A stretch of DNA of 64,000 nucleotides from Colias croceus (GCF_905220415.1 NC_059542.1:12370001-12434000); one strand, 5' to 3'; counted from the stretch's first letter, positions 12,545 to 24,906 are shown. The notes: generated by a model not told the origin, from the sequence alone. Program-made: numbers and translations.

Positions 12545-13000
12545 TCAGGGATACGACCGTTACTGAGTTGCGAGTGAGTTTCGCTCCGCTAAAGCATCCA
12601 GTCATATTTCATGGCACAAAAACGCGCGATACGAAAAAGGAATTGTTCGCGTAAAATATCATCCGCGAGCACAATGAAGCGCATCGTTCCGGGCGAGCGG
12701 GCGCAGCCATTGCGTCTCGTGCGTACTAGCACCGCCCAGAGCCGAGCAACTTTATTTTTTTGCGCGTTTTCGCATCGAGGCGGCTCCATTACTCGCCGTA
12801 ACCCACAAAAACGTGTTCCACTCATTATGAAACACGAAACTATGATATTTCGAGTCGCCTCGCCGTCCGAGCGACAAACGACCTTAGCGTTGCGCAGTCG
12901 CCGAGCCACCAATAAATATACTTTACTGTTATCTATAAACAACCTTCAGCTAGGAGCGGACCGGTATCGAGGCGAAACTATTCTAATAAAAAACCAAAAC
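12545..13000. promoter_or_regulatory. CpG-rich block, possible promoter or 5' exon
   Basis: About 450 bp markedly richer in G, C and CpG than its flanks, with repeated gcgag, cgccg and gagcgg strings. Both strands are open here (plus 12611-13075, minus 12589-12942), which base composition alone can produce. Neither predicted peptide shows a domain; both are Arg-rich, as expected from CpG-rich codons. A short CpG island in AT-rich insect DNA fits a promoter or first exon, but no TATA-initiator pair or splice donor settles direction. Confidence 0.3.
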
Positions 13001-13075
13001 CAGTCCAAATTAAAGATAAGATGTTGGAAAATGTTGGAGGAATTAAACGAGCGTAGGTGTGTTCTATTTGGTTAA

Positions 13076-13650
13076 ATCGCGGCGATATAGTTTTCACAAT
13101 GTGTATAAAATATTATACGCTCAAATGACATGCAATAGGTGTCAAATATTTCTTTAGAATTCGGTCACAGTCCAGTAGAGCCGCGGTGTAGGCAGACATT
13201 AAGTATCACTCGAAATGTTACACAAATATTACAAAATTTTCCATTATAGCAAAATATTTGACCTGAATTGATAAGTCGAAGTCGATCTGTGAACTATACC
13301 ATAAATTAGGCTATATTATAGTGTCACTTGTATCATATCTGAGCCTTTACTTATAAATTATTTCCTATATAATTCAAAATCTTAATTTTAAATCCTTGTT
13401 AACACGAAAACAAGCGTTAAAAGAAGAGATTAATTATTATTGGTAGACAGGGTCAGCGCTGACTTTCTTCCACTTTCATTTAGAGTAAGTAGTCGTCAAC
13501 TCTTTGATCTCCTATTTTTTTCTAGTTACATAATATCGGCATTTGACTATATCTTCTATTCTCGATTTATTTTATTTATAAGTACGCGTTAATATTTATT
13601 CTTAAATTTAACCCCATATTGAAAAGGGCAAATAAATAAATTTTACTTTC
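13076..13650. other. Non-coding stretch upstream of the LINE
   Basis: No feature seen. No target-site duplication for the following LINE could be picked out with confidence. Confidence 0.4.
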
Positions 13651-14979
13651 ATGCCACATGCTATCTCCAAAATTTTAGAAAGAATAATATACAAGAACAT
13701 GAATAGCTACCTTGAGAAATATAAAATCATCGCTGACAATCAGTTTGGTTTCCGAAAGGGCATGTCAACAGAAAATGCAGTCGCTGCACTTCTAGAATTT
13801 TTAGTTAAAAATATCGACAACAAACTTAAGTGTATTGGCATATTCCTCGACTTGTCCAAAGCTTTTGATACTATCTCTATCCCTATCCTACTAAAAAAGC
13901 TCGAGCGAATTGGTATCCGGGGAACAGCTTACAAACTACTAGAAGATTTCCTCTCGAATAGAACTCAATCCGTTAAGATTGGTAGTCATATCAGCACTGA
14001 AGAATGTTTGGAATTTGGCTTACCCCAAGGGAGTTTACTATCTCCGCTCCTTTTTCAAATATATGTTAACGATCTTTGCCAACTTGCTTATCCTTCTACA
14101 CGTATCATAGCATATGCTGATGATACTGTACTTTTAGTGAGTGGCCGTGACTGGGATGAGGCAAAGAAAGGAGCGGAAGGTGCTTTAAGTGTTGTTCAAA
14201 ATTGGCTTTCTTCAAACTTCCTGACCTTAAATATTAAAAAATCTAAATTTATTACCTTTGCCAGTAAAATATCTGCTATTCCACCTGAACCTTCTTTCAA
14301 AATTATAGCCCACTCGTGCGATAGAGTAAATACCTGCAATTGTATATCCATAGATAGAGCCGTCTCGGTAAAATATCTCGGAGTCTGGTTAGACTCTTGC
14401 CTTTCCTGGAAACAGCACCTTGAAGCCATCTCTTCGCGAATACGTAAGTTAATATTTGTTTTTAAAAAATTACGGATCCCTGCCAATAAAGGTGTTCTTA
14501 AAATAGTGTACACCGCATTATGCGAATCAATTATTGGTTACTGCATCACTGTCTGGGGAGGTGCTCCGAAAAACAATATTCTACAAGCTGAACGAGCTCA
14601 AAGAGCAGTGATTAAATCTCTTCTCAACAAACCCTTCAGATACCCAACGAAACAAGTATACACTGACTTTAAGGTACTTACAGTGCGCAAAATGTATATA
14701 CTCCGGGCAATGTTGAAGAAGCATAAAAGCCTTCCCGCAACTAAAAGTAAATTCCCAGATAAGAGGCGACCCCCGCCGATATGCCCAGTCTTATATACAA
14801 ATACTAAGCTTGCAAAAAGACATTACGAATTCCTAAGTGCTCATCTATATAATAAATTAAATAAGACACTTAATATACACAACATGAACACATTACAATG
14901 TAAGTCCAACCTAACTAATTACCTTCTAGATCTTAATTATGATGAATGTGAACACTTGTTAGATCACTATATTATTTAA
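13651..14979 (+). CDS. LINE reverse transcriptase (N-terminally truncated ORF2)
   Basis: 442 residues, uninterrupted. It encodes the RNA-dependent DNA polymerase that copies the element's RNA at the nicked target. Visible RT blocks in order: ISKILERIIYKNM (4-17), QFGFRKGMST (31-40), DLSKAFDT (67-74, motif A with catalytic Asp), LPQGSLLSPLLF (124-135, motif B), YADDT (155-159, catalytic Asp pair), and KYLGVWLD downstream of the palm. The C-terminal thumb and the AERAQRAVIKSL segment typical of jockey-group ORF2 follow. The apurinic endonuclease domain that should precede the RT is missing; a full ORF2 is usually about 900-1000 aa. The ATG at 13651 is simply the first in-frame Met in the truncated copy, not a native start. 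The open frame suggests a fairly young insertion, but this copy cannot move by itself. Confidence 0.85.
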   Translation: MPHAISKILERIIYKNMNSYLEKYKIIADNQFGFRKGMSTENAVAALLEFLVKNIDNKLKCIGIFLDLSKAFDTISIPILLKKLERIGIRGTAYKLLEDFLSNRTQSVKIGSHISTEECLEFGLPQGSLLSPLLFQIYVNDLCQLAYPSTRIIAYADDTVLLVSGRDWDEAKKGAEGALSVVQNWLSSNFLTLNIKKSKFITFASKISAIPPEPSFKIIAHSCDRVNTCNCISIDRAVSVKYLGVWLDSCLSWKQHLEAISSRIRKLIFVFKKLRIPANKGVLKIVYTALCESIIGYCITVWGGAPKNNILQAERAQRAVIKSLLNKPFRYPTKQVYTDFKVLTVRKMYILRAMLKKHKSLPATKSKFPDKRRPPPICPVLYTNTKLAKRHYEFLSAHLYNKLNKTLNIHNMNTLQCKSNLTNYLLDLNYDECEHLLDHYII

Positions 14980-15026
14980 TCCAAACTACAAAATAGAAAA
15001 CACACACACACGAACACTCCCTCACG

Positions 15027-15033
<7 letters not shown>

Positions 15034-15079
<46 letters not shown>
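15034..15079. repeat. CA microsatellite
   Basis: About 23 CA units in the LINE 3' UTR, preceded by impure CA repeats from 15001 and followed by CTCTCTC. Confidence 0.95.
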
Positions 15080-15082
<3 letters not shown>

Positions 15083-15438
15083 CTCAATACGTATATCCTT
15101 TCTTTTAAATTCTTTTAGATTTTTAGTTCAATTTCTCTTTTTTTTTTTTTCCCTAAAGAGTATATTTTTTAAATTCACCAAATCTTTGGCTAAAGTGATA
15201 CTTGCATAGTTTAGAATTGTTACAATAATCAGGTATATCATTTGTATCAACGGACGGATAAATGTCTCCTGTAACACAGGACATTCCCTAGTATAGGAGA
15301 CATTGTTTAAATAGCGCAATTAACCTACGGTTTATGTTTTAATTATATGTAAGTTATCCCAAAATCTAATTGCATATGTACACATGTATTTCTGTTGTCA
15401 AATAAAGAATTTATTTATTTATTATTTATTTATTTTTA

Positions 15439-16442
15439 TAGAAAATACTTTCTGAAGTGATGGTACGTAGTTTACAATAGGTAATTTTGATTCAACTATT
15501 GCATCTACCCTAGTTCTAATTAGCTCGTCGCTAAAATAATTGAATGGTGATTAAAATACATTTAGACAAAACAGTCTTGAGGATTATAACAAATTACGTC
15601 TATTGGTAAATAAAACAAAGATGATTTGTTCTCACATTCATTCATCTTCTAAACACCGTACTGGTAGCCCTAGGCGACTGTCGTAATTTTGACGTATTGT
15701 CATACATCAAGTGTCACCTACACTTGCCACGATCCATCTTCACTTACAGATTAGATTATTGGCCATTGAGAGCCATTGTCATCTTTATAATTAAGGCTTA
15801 AATGTCAACTGAGTGATAATTTAAATAATTAATTGGTTCAGTGTCACGATGAAATATTGGTCGGTAATGAAGAATTATTATTTTATGACCCAAATATTCA
15901 AATTGTGTCGATAATCGGAATATTATTATTTAAAATAGTTTTTATTGATCGATAAAACATATAAAACTTTTAAAATAAAAAAAATGTGCCAAGTCGTTGT
16001 TGCAAAAATTGTGAGAACTTTTTTGCTTAATATAACTGACATGCTTTGATAAGCAAAACATTAAAATCTAATGTTTGAATAATTTATCATTTATGCGTTT
16101 TTAATAGCCTTCTTCGTATAACTTTAAGTACCTACTTATTACTTTTGATTTTTTGAAAAAAAACATGAAAAAATTAATGATTACCTACGCAACACAACGT
16201 CAAGAATCTAGAAAAAGAGAAATCTTGAAAACAGTTCCCATATTCAATGCGCATCAGATACACGGGAAAGAAAATAAATGTCATTGAGAACGTAAAGATT
16301 ATCTGTATCTTAAGCGTCTATTAGACATTGCGCAAGTAACAACCACTTTACCACTCAGGCGCAGCTCTGACCGCTATGAAGATAACTCATTTAATAATAC
16401 AGGATTTTATGCAACAAGAATCTTATTCACTTTTATACTAGA
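15439..16442. other. AT-rich non-coding stretch
   Basis: No feature seen. Confidence 0.5.
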
Positions 16443-16587
16443 CTAGCTGCGCTTCGCGGTTTCACCCTCGTGTCTCTGTTGCTGTTAGTCTTAGCTTATG
16501 CCCTATACTTTTCAAATCGAACCAGTAGTTCCTGAGATTAGCGCGTTCAAACAAACAAACTCTCCAGTTTTATAATATTAGTATAGA
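16443..16587 (-). mobile_element. Helitron-like element, family A, internally shortened
   Basis: Minus strand TCTATACTAATATTATAAAAC...CAGCTAG with host A and T on the two sides. It lacks the ccttcctcgataaatgg segment present in the copies at 3995 and 50047. Confidence 0.6.
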
Positions 16588-16948
16588 TTACATGCTTCAT
16601 ATAAAAACTTCGTGATGATTTCTTACAAGACTTACAAGGTAGCAAGTAGCGAAAAAATAATGCTCATGTCATTGATAAATATGTTAAACAACATGAAAGG
16701 TAGGAATTGAATTGTACCAGTTTATTATTTTATACATCATTTAAAAACGTATCAAGAAAACCGTAAGCTTGTTTTAGCTGACATTTAAATGTACACTGTA
16801 CTGCCTCTATAATAGAGTACAATTTCGATCCATGCCCGAAATAGTAAAACATGTAAACAAATCAGCAACATTATAAACATAAGTTCGATAAAGGATACGC
16901 ATTCAATTTGCATTTCGTTCAAGATAGTGTCAATTAGTTATCTCACAC
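16588..16948. other. AT-rich non-coding stretch
   Basis: No feature seen. Confidence 0.5.
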
Positions 16949-16951
16949 TAA

Positions 16952-17246
16952 CGCCGTTAGTACACCGACGCATTCGCGAGCGGCAGCGAAACAACGAAAA
17001 ATCTGTCAGTAGTATGGTAGGTTTTCGCATATTATGATATGTCTCACTCTAGCACATAGATAGATGAAATAGTTGCATCCTTGTCAGTATTGTTTCGCAA
17101 GGAACTGCGAAATGGCCATTACACAGACGCATTGCGAAAAAGTTGCGAAAACATTGCTGTGTACTAACGTTCCGTAGATATTTCGCTACGCAGTAGTTTC
17201 GCAGAGATTCGCTGCCGCACGCGAATGCGTCGGTGTACTAGCGGCG
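16952..17246. mobile_element. MITE with 39-bp inverted repeats and TAA duplication (Harbinger-like)
   Basis: The two ends read inward as CGCCG(T/C)TAGTACACCGAC and continue to GCGGCAGCGAA, about 39 bp with two mismatches. Direct TAA copies flank it (16949-16951 and 17247-17249), the 3-bp TWA target used by PIF/Harbinger transposons. At 295 bp with no ORF it is a non-autonomous copy. Inside, around 17112-17173, a second version of the terminal motif appears (acacagacgcattgcg and gtgtactaacg). Confidence 0.75.
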
Positions 17247-17249
17247 TAA

Positions 17250-18772
17250 TCTTGGTAAAATATAAATTGAACACAATTACATAATCGAATTATCATAATT
17301 ATAATAACGTCTGAACAATAGTTCACAAACAATCGTAGATATGATTGGATGCATCACGGAATGCGCTTCCCATCGAATTCATTAGCCATTTATTCATTAT
17401 TATAATTGTATTCAATCTTACGATCGCAGCAATTACGTTATGTAACCAACTCCACCTAGATTCTGTCACGAATACCTTGTCATTTGGATTGACGCGGCTT
17501 ACATTCTTCGCTACAGCCTCGCAAATAAAATAATTCTAAAAATATTTTTAAAAAGAGCTTTTTATGTCTACTAGATCAATCATGGGATCAATATTAAAAA
17601 CTAGCTTTTGAACCTGTTTTTATTATCTGTTGATAATACGCCTACACACTACGTTTAATTATTATTACATTTTTGTTTTTGCTAGGCTCAGTCTCTTCCT
17701 GTGAACTAGAATCGTTGTGAAATACTAAAAAAATGACATTTGCAAACTTTTTGGAATTAGGTAGATATTCCAAGACTTATCTGTAACATTACATTAAGTT
17801 ACATTTTCAATATCAAATCTCAACGAACAGGTTCCTAATCCCATCAACTGAATTCTCTATCAAATGTATCCCCTTAAAAATAACTCAAAAACATTTTCAT
17901 ATCTGCGTAACGTTAAGATTAGTCGCATTCTCGGAGATCGCAAAACGCATCGCGATCAAATATTGAGTGAACGACACTACGGGGATGCATAACCTTGGAT
18001 ATGTTTTACGACCCCCATCTTCATAAACTATGAATTTACCTCGCACCTGACCGCGATTGCTTACGATTTATTATCGATACCCACTTTTATTGCCAGTCAT
18101 ATCGTTGAATTATTTAGAGAGATTCCGTGTATGTGATTTACTGATGCACGTCACTTAATTAGAGTGCCTGAATAAATACAATTAGAGAAATTGCTACAAT
18201 TATACTACGTGTCAATGTTTTAAAGATCGACTTTTATAGCCACAGATCTAATAAAATTAAAGAAGTGTCATTATACAAGAGAGTCATTATCCACATTTTC
18301 TGATCACCATTTAAATTCAAGTTTCGAAATATTTCACAAATATAATTGGCCCCTTCAATAGATTTACCTCTTCTCACACTCAAGCCTTTTTACTTACTAC
18401 GTATATCGATTGATATTTACAAAAGGTATTCACGTAGAACAGAGCTTTTCAAAAAGCACAAAGCGACATGTAATGGCAGTTGACTTAGTATTCAACAAAT
18501 TAGCTCGATTATCTCAGCTCTTACCATAAAAAGAATTGAAGTAATGACACTCCAGTACAGAATATAGGTTGATTTTATATAATTATTTCCTATTGTGAGC
18601 TGCCTCGACTGGTACAACATTTCATTTAAGCTGCCCATTTGACAGGTGCTAAAGAGAGCATTAGGTTTGCTACACTCGAGGCTAATATTACATTTTATAT
18701 GTATTTATTTTATCAATTGTGTTTTCGTTATACATTTTTTGAAATCTTAATGTTGTACAACGATATTGTTTT
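17250..18772. other. AT-rich non-coding stretch
   Basis: No supported feature. The ORF at 17345-17533 is short and hydrophobic, with no recognisable motif. Confidence 0.45.
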
Positions 18773-18905
18773 AAGCTATTGCATAGCTTCTATCGCGGGC
18801 CTTGAGCGCGGGAACCGAATCCAGAAATTGCGTAACGAAAAACCTCACGCTCCCCACTCCGACGGGCACGGAGGTGTGGCTTGAAAGTATGCTATGCAAT
18901 AGCTT
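18773..18905. repeat. GC-rich module bounded by 15-bp inverted repeats
   Basis: AAGCTATTGCATAGC at 18773-18787 is exactly repeated in inverse orientation at 18891-18905. The 103 bp between are GC-rich, and both strands are open across it (plus 18639-18884 and 18802-19035, minus 18771-19031). It resembles a dispersed repeat module more than a gene, but I cannot name the family. Confidence 0.5.
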
Positions 18906-21747
18906 TACCGCGGCAGTCCCCGAGTGCCACACGTATTTTTTTAATAATTGTTTTAATTTATCTTTTTTTAAGCTATATATTAATCTCATTTTAAACGTCT
19001 CAAGAATTATGAACTCAAGGACTAACCTCATCTAACAGATAAAATAATAAGCTCTATTTCTTGTGTTGTTTTATTTAGCAATATAACCATATACTACATC
19101 GCCTCTACGCTACGATAACGCCATCGTTGGCATCGTTATAAAAAGCAGAGTATTACAAAATCTGCATTATACATATTACTAGTAAAAATCAATGGGTATC
19201 TTTTTAATCGTTATTGCTATATTCATTCAAATTTCAATCCAAGGAAAGCATTACATGTTAATGTGGTTGATGCATTATTTTAACTAAATCGACCCTTTTT
19301 ATGTTGTCATTTACAACTACATTTAACTCAACAACTAGTCCTTAAGCAACGCAGCGTCTGCCCGCTCGTGTACCACCCTCCTAAGTCTGGACAGGCGGTA
19401 AGGAGAGCATTAGTGCAACGAGTCTAGCGGACTGGTTATTCAAATGATGGCCAATTAAATCGCGTTAATTGAGGCATGGGCACGGGTGTGTTTATTAATG
19501 TGACTGCTTGACCGTGACGAATTTATACTTTCAAGTTATCCTGCTTTTGGGGTGGCAATCCTAGCACGATTTGCAACATTTTTGTTACAGTTGGTTTAGA
19601 TTTTGGACCAATGATATTAATACAGCCATACGACGTTGTGACTCGGTTAAACTCATGTTAAACTAGTTATAGTTATAAATATTTATCTTTTGTTTAATTG
19701 AATTATTACTTCTTTTAAGACATATAATACCTACTTGTATTGTGAGAATTGTTAATTTTACAGATTAACTATTATAAATTATACTTTAGCTACATTCATT
19801 TTTTAGTTATTAAATGCAACACAGATTAGTTAGACTACTGAAAGGTATGTTTGCAAATTATCATCATTTCTGAGTTATTTACCACCAAAAGAAAAATCAA
19901 ACAAATACTCAAGTTAAAACAAAACATAAGTCACTGTTACGTCACATATTTCAAGATATAGTCGCTCAGTATTAAAAGTGATACCGTCGTCCCTTGGGGG
20001 GAATAAATCGTGGCATTTCGAGTTTGGTTCCTTGGAAGGGTGCAATGATGCATGGTCCTGGAACAGATTACTTGTACCTACTATTGGAAATATATATTTT
20101 GAGTCATAATATGTAATAATTATAGGTACGAATATTCATATAATTTTAGTAACGTTGATTTTTGTTAAGTTTTCCTACTTGTTTTATATTTAGATTTTAG
20201 TAGAGTGGAAATTTATTTATATCAATAATTAATTGAGTACGCTTATTGGACTGGTCAATTACAATAGGTATATTCTGTAAAAAATTTTTCCCCTTTTATG
20301 TGATAATATAATCAACCCTCTTAATGTATTTACGTTTTAAAGTTACTTGATCAGAAATTGAAACCATTACGTCGATTTAAATAATTTTTAATACTATAAA
20401 ATAAATAAATATGCAGAATTATTAGATTTATAATTAATATTTTTAGCGGCATTTAACGGACGCAGGGAGGTGAACCCTTTAATAAGTGTTGTCATAAATC
20501 GCGCTAACAACTGAACCAAAAGCCTGCTGTTGTTACTTTTTATATTTCAATTCACACTTTTTACTCTCAATGTCCTGCGATGTAGAGTTACGAATTTTAG
20601 ACTCTCCATGTTTCAAAAAAATAAAAAATATATAAAACTCCTGTATAATAGCGACGTAATAATGTAATAATACATAGTTCTTATTGCGTTGTACTTGTGT
20701 CTAAATGGATTAGGTAGGTACGTATGTTGAAAAGCAGCAGGTTTATTTTTTGTTCATTGTTAAAATATTGTTATTTGTTTTGATAATTAAAATCCGGAAC
20801 AGAGGAAAACCTACTATTTTAAGTGCTTTTTTTCTGTATATTTTGCCTTGTTAAAATATTGTTAGATAAGTTTATTTATTTTAATTAACTATTTTGTTCG
20901 TACAATTAAAATATAACGTAATTATTTATCTAAACAGCGGAATAGTCCCTATTTTTTTATAATTATGGAATTTCTAAATATTCTGGATCCAATACATGAG
21001 TGTGTCTATAAACAACAAAGTCTCTAAACTAGAACCCTTGCCCAGCACCAATGATGAAATCTGCGCATAAAAAGAAAGGAAAAAGTCGCTTAATTAAATT
21101 TTCTTTCAAATTTAATAAACGCGGGGCATCCAGGCTCTCTCCGCATTTATTTATTGCTCAAATAAGCTCAGGTCCTTCAACAAGTAAACTTTTTTAATAT
21201 TTCATTAACCACTGCGTTTTGATTAGTGGATTTAGCATAAATAGTAGATAAATACTTTAGTAAAGGAATATTTTCATTGATACTTTACGTTTATTCTTGA
21301 AGCAAATTAGAAGACATCATTTGTTTGTAAATCATTATTACTCAATACTCATATGCTAGTTTTTTTATCATTATCATTCAATTGATGGTAATTATTGATT
21401 ATACCAATACACACGAAAAGATTTAAAAAATTACATATGCTAATGAACTGTCGTCACATATTTAATTATTTCAAATTAAGTATTCATCCCGTTATACGTG
21501 TGTGTATATAGTTATGTTACCGTCATTTTTCTTTTTCAAAATACGACCATTAAAACAAATAGTTATTTCCAAATATATTTCGCAAAACATCTGCCGGTCG
21601 AGTCAAATGTCACAGGCATTGAATGAGGAAACATGCATTAATTTACGCTATAAATAAATCGGATTTTTATAATGTCAAGATAGTTTTGGCCTTCACCTAA
21701 TTCTTTACATGCAATCGATGCTTCAGTTGCCCATCTACCCCTACTTA
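18906..21747. other. AT-rich non-coding stretch
   Basis: 2.8 kb without a supported gene. Around 20447-20530 a strand-reversed, decayed tRNA-like string occurs (ggttcagttgttagcgcg and gggttcacctcc on the minus strand), possibly an old SINE head. Confidence 0.4.
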
Positions 21748-21921
21748 TCACTACATAGTATAAAACAAAGTCGCTTTCTCTGTCCCTATGTCCCTTTGTA
21801 TGGTTAAATCTCTAAAACTACACAACGAATTTTGATGCGGTTTTTTGTAGTAGAGGAAGGTTTTAGTATATAATTTATTAGGTTTTAGACAAAGCGGGCG
21901 AAGCCGTGGGCGGTAAGCTAG
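21748..21921 (+). mobile_element. Helitron-like element, family D, complete
   Basis: Begins TCACTACATAGTATAAAAC after host A and ends GGGCGGTAAGCTAG before host T. The body matches 62094-62290 (reverse) and the decayed copy at 2809. Confidence 0.65.
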
Positions 21922-21939
21922 TGTTTTATATTTTGTGAA

Positions 21940-22150
21940 CTAGCTGACCCGGCGAACTTCACCTTACAAATGTCTTGTTACCTTTCGCTGAACTAATTAA
22001 GGCTTTGATGAACGTAATACAATGATACGAAATAAATATTAATCTAGATGAATATATCAAAGTGTTTTATGATGAATAAATAATGAAGTGGTCGCTCAGT
22101 GGTGAGGACTTAATACTTCAAATCGGGTAGGGGGGTTCTCGATCAGAGCT
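21940..22150 (-). mobile_element. Helitron-like fragment with tRNA-like tail
   Basis: Minus strand ends GAAGTTCGCCGGGTCAGCTAG, with host A on the plus-strand side. Near 22087-22140 the plus strand reads gtggtcgctcagtggtgagga...gggggttctcgatc, resembling decayed box A and box B. Boundaries are uncertain. Confidence 0.35.
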
Positions 22151-23958
22151 CAATTACAAATTCGTTATAATATTTTTTAATCGACAGTTCAGTTTATCAA
22201 GGCTTATTTCAGTTATTTTATCTTCCGACTTCCAAATTGCTTTATTTTTAATATCTCGCATGTACAAAAGAATGTACAAAACACGTGGGATAAGCAGTAG
22301 CTATGATCCGTGAACACAAAGCATAGTAAATACAAGTAAAGATGCGCCGATACCGCGTGCGCGCGCGCTTATTCAAATGGCCGTACAATAAACCGCGATA
22401 ATACGAACCTACCTCTACATTCGGCTGGTACAGTCTGCAACACAAACACATTTTATTTTGTTTCTGGAGGTTTTTATTTTTCGAGAATTTATAAATACTC
22501 CTTTTTAGACTTTTCGGAGAACAAAATATGTAAAAGGTACCGAATAATTATGGGTAATATGTGAAATTAGAAATATGGTTTTCATTATTTCCGTCTTTGG
22601 TTTCTATATACATTTTATATTATGTAATTGATAAGTAACAATAAAGATTTTTGTATTTTTTGTATAACAAATGTTATTGCTTCCTGTTTTTCACTTGTAA
22701 GATCAATTTCTTTCCAAGCAGCAGGTAGCGTCAAATGTAAAAACAAATAATAGAACTGCATTTTAGTGTGAAACAACATAATTATTAAATGATGCATCTA
22801 ATACGTTGTGCAAGTTTCAAAAAACAATAGCTTAGTATGGATACAATTAATATCAATCCGCGGAGTAACGCAATCCACGCTGTAAAGTGTATCTAATGGG
22901 CGCGCAAAAACGCTCGGCCATAAGATCATAAGATTATCAACTAACTGACAAGATTTACGATCCATTTATTGTTATGTTTTAATGTAATATTTCTTATAAA
23001 TTAACGTCCGCAGCAAAATCTCGGTGGCCAAGCGTCCAGAACGATTTTTTGCCAAGTTTAACGAAGTCGGAGGAATTTTATAATTTCTGAAAATGGTTTG
23101 TTACGTTTTATCGACGAAAAAAAGCCGGATGCAAGTCGCGTTCCGTGGTGTTTGTAACTCATACCTGTGTTGGATTAATTGCCAGCGACTGTAATTACCG
23201 CGGCGCATGCGCTTCTCTTGTGCGTTGCGCGATGTACGGTGACTCAACCTGGCAACGTCATTCGGTTTGGAAAAGAAAAGACAGCTTAATGGTAGGGTAA
23301 ATTAAAATTAGTAGGTACAGTGACCTAAGCGTGAAACAAAAAATACTGACTATACCTATAGTATGTTGCAGAAACATGGTCACTTGCTTTTATAAAAAAT
23401 GCATCAGTAGAGCAGAAAATTGAAATCTATCCCTTATCAGCCCAAGCCGGAAGGAATCATTAAAATAAATCGTCTTCTAGACGTTATAACTTTGTCATGA
23501 AATATAAAACACGATTATTTAAAAATGTGAAAACTGCCATAAATGTATCAATTACAAGCTATATGCATTATGCAGTAAGCGAATACATTAGACATTCAGT
23601 AGCTAAAACTATGCTAGAGTCTATGAACAATTCCCTTACCTCCAATAGGTACCTTACTTATATAATAAACGATAAAAACACATAAATTGATACAAGAATT
23701 ATGTGTATCATCACTCACCACTTTATTTATCTGTTTGTTTGCCTTCCGGTACATAAAAAACCGTCGAAACGCAAGCCAATATTCTTCTAAAGGTCAGCTA
23801 GGTAACTTAGACGTCCAGTCAACTGTGGCAGGAATCCAATGGGTAATATATCTACTCGTTACTATACATAGCTTTAGAATTTCCTCTATAATTCAATAAC
23901 GACTGAAAAGTAGTTTTAATTATAGATACTTTAAAGAATAATCCGTGTATACGTGCCA
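22151..23958. other. Non-coding stretch with two small CpG-rich patches
   Basis: CpG-rich patches at about 22340-22410 (gcgtgcgcgcgcgc) and 23140-23240. No exon or repeat terminus established. The ORFs at 23497 and 23687 are short, AT-rich and featureless. Confidence 0.4.
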
Positions 23959-24094
23959 GAAGTGAAACTTCTTTGGCATGATTCAAAGATACCAAAATCG
24001 TCGAAAATCATCGCCTCTCTATGTCGTGAGTCGTGACGGTATTGTCATGACGCGACTTTTTTTACTCTCAACGCGCCTAAAGAAGTTTCACCTC
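23959..24094. mobile_element. Small MITE, GAAGTGAAACTTC family, copy 1
   Basis: The left end GAAGTGAAACTTCTTTGG and the inverted right end GAGGTGAAACTTCTTTAG match each other and the copy at 40156-40354. The terminus is itself nearly palindromic. No ORF and no clear TSD. Confidence 0.6.
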
Positions 24095-24766
24095 AAAAAT
24101 GATTTTCTATAAGTGTAGGTAACATTAGAATGAAATAATATCGCAAATTTAGCAATGAGCTATAATACCACGAAGCGCGGTAGCTTGCAAACGGTACAGC
24201 GCGTATCATGTCTCATGAATTATGTATGGCGCTCCAAATAATATACGATTACACAGGAAAATGCACTTTCTTTGTCTTGCCATGTTTTTGTGCCCACCGA
24301 ATTCGGGTAATGACCGCTTACGTGTTATGGCTTTTTGAAACTATTGTATTATTTTACGTGATCATTTTACGTGAACATGTAGAGACTGTCTCAATTATTA
24401 TGTTACTTACGTATCGGTATAAAAGTATAAATACATTATAATTAATCTGAAGAAAAAAATCTGTTATTTTTCGATAGTTTCATAAAAATGAAAGAACTTT
24501 AACATTAATTGTAGAACAATTATTAACTTGTCCATTAGAACTTAGTATAAACGATATCTCGATGCAGAACCACATCGAACCATTGTTCCATTGTGACCAA
24601 GAGACTCTTTTAATACCTATTTTATTTTATAAAATATCTTAAGCGTTTATCTATTGACGTCATCATAGCCATATTACACTAATTACATAACATTTACATT
24701 TAATCCATTTAAACATAACTTTATTTTGCAAGATTTTTTTTAAATGCGCTTCAACCATCTGTAGGG
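24095..24766. other. AT-rich non-coding stretch
   Basis: No gene. ccattgttccattgt near 24584 carries two CCATTGT heptamers. Confidence 0.45.
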
Positions 24767-24781
24767 TATCTACAGAATTCG
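24767..24781. repeat. Target-site duplication, left copy
   Basis: TATCTACAGAATTCG, exactly repeated at 24907-24921. Confidence 0.8.
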
Positions 24782-24906
24782 ATAGACGGATACCGTTGAG
24801 TTTTAGTGGGTATGGCTTCGTGCGAGTCCCACATACCCCCTTGGATAGTAAAACTGGCGAGGGGGATGCGTAAAGGCATTTCCCAACTTTAAAAAAAAAG
24901 GGTACC
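24782..24906 (+). mobile_element. Short retro-insertion with A-tract (LINE or SINE 3' fragment)
   Basis: 125 bp between exact 15-bp direct repeats. It ends in nine A followed by GGGTACC. The body is GC-richer than the surroundings (tttagtgggtatggcttcg, gagtcccacataccccc). A-tract plus long TSD indicates target-primed reverse transcription of a very short 3' fragment. I cannot name the source element. Confidence 0.65.

Larger units (their letters stand above)
13651..15438 (+). mobile_element. 5'-truncated non-LTR retrotransposon (LINE), jockey/CR1-like
   Basis: The element comprises a reverse transcriptase ORF (13651-14979), a 3' UTR with a CA microsatellite, and a 3' tail of TTTA units after AATAAAG (15400-15438). 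A tail of short tandem repeats in place of poly(A) is common in the CR1 group. ORF1, the endonuclease and the first part of the RT are absent, the usual outcome of incomplete reverse transcription. Confidence 0.75.

Noticed and set aside
13560..13660. Target-site duplication for the LINE
   Set aside because: Short matches such as ttttactttc and aatactttc lie near both ends, but they are too short and too AT-rich to call.
14196..14513. 105-aa minus-strand ORF inside the LINE
   Set aside because: Antisense shadow of the reverse transcriptase.
24800..24890. Named LINE clade for the 125-bp retro-insertion
   Set aside because: The sequence looks familiar as a LINE 3' end, but I could not justify a clade from so short a piece.
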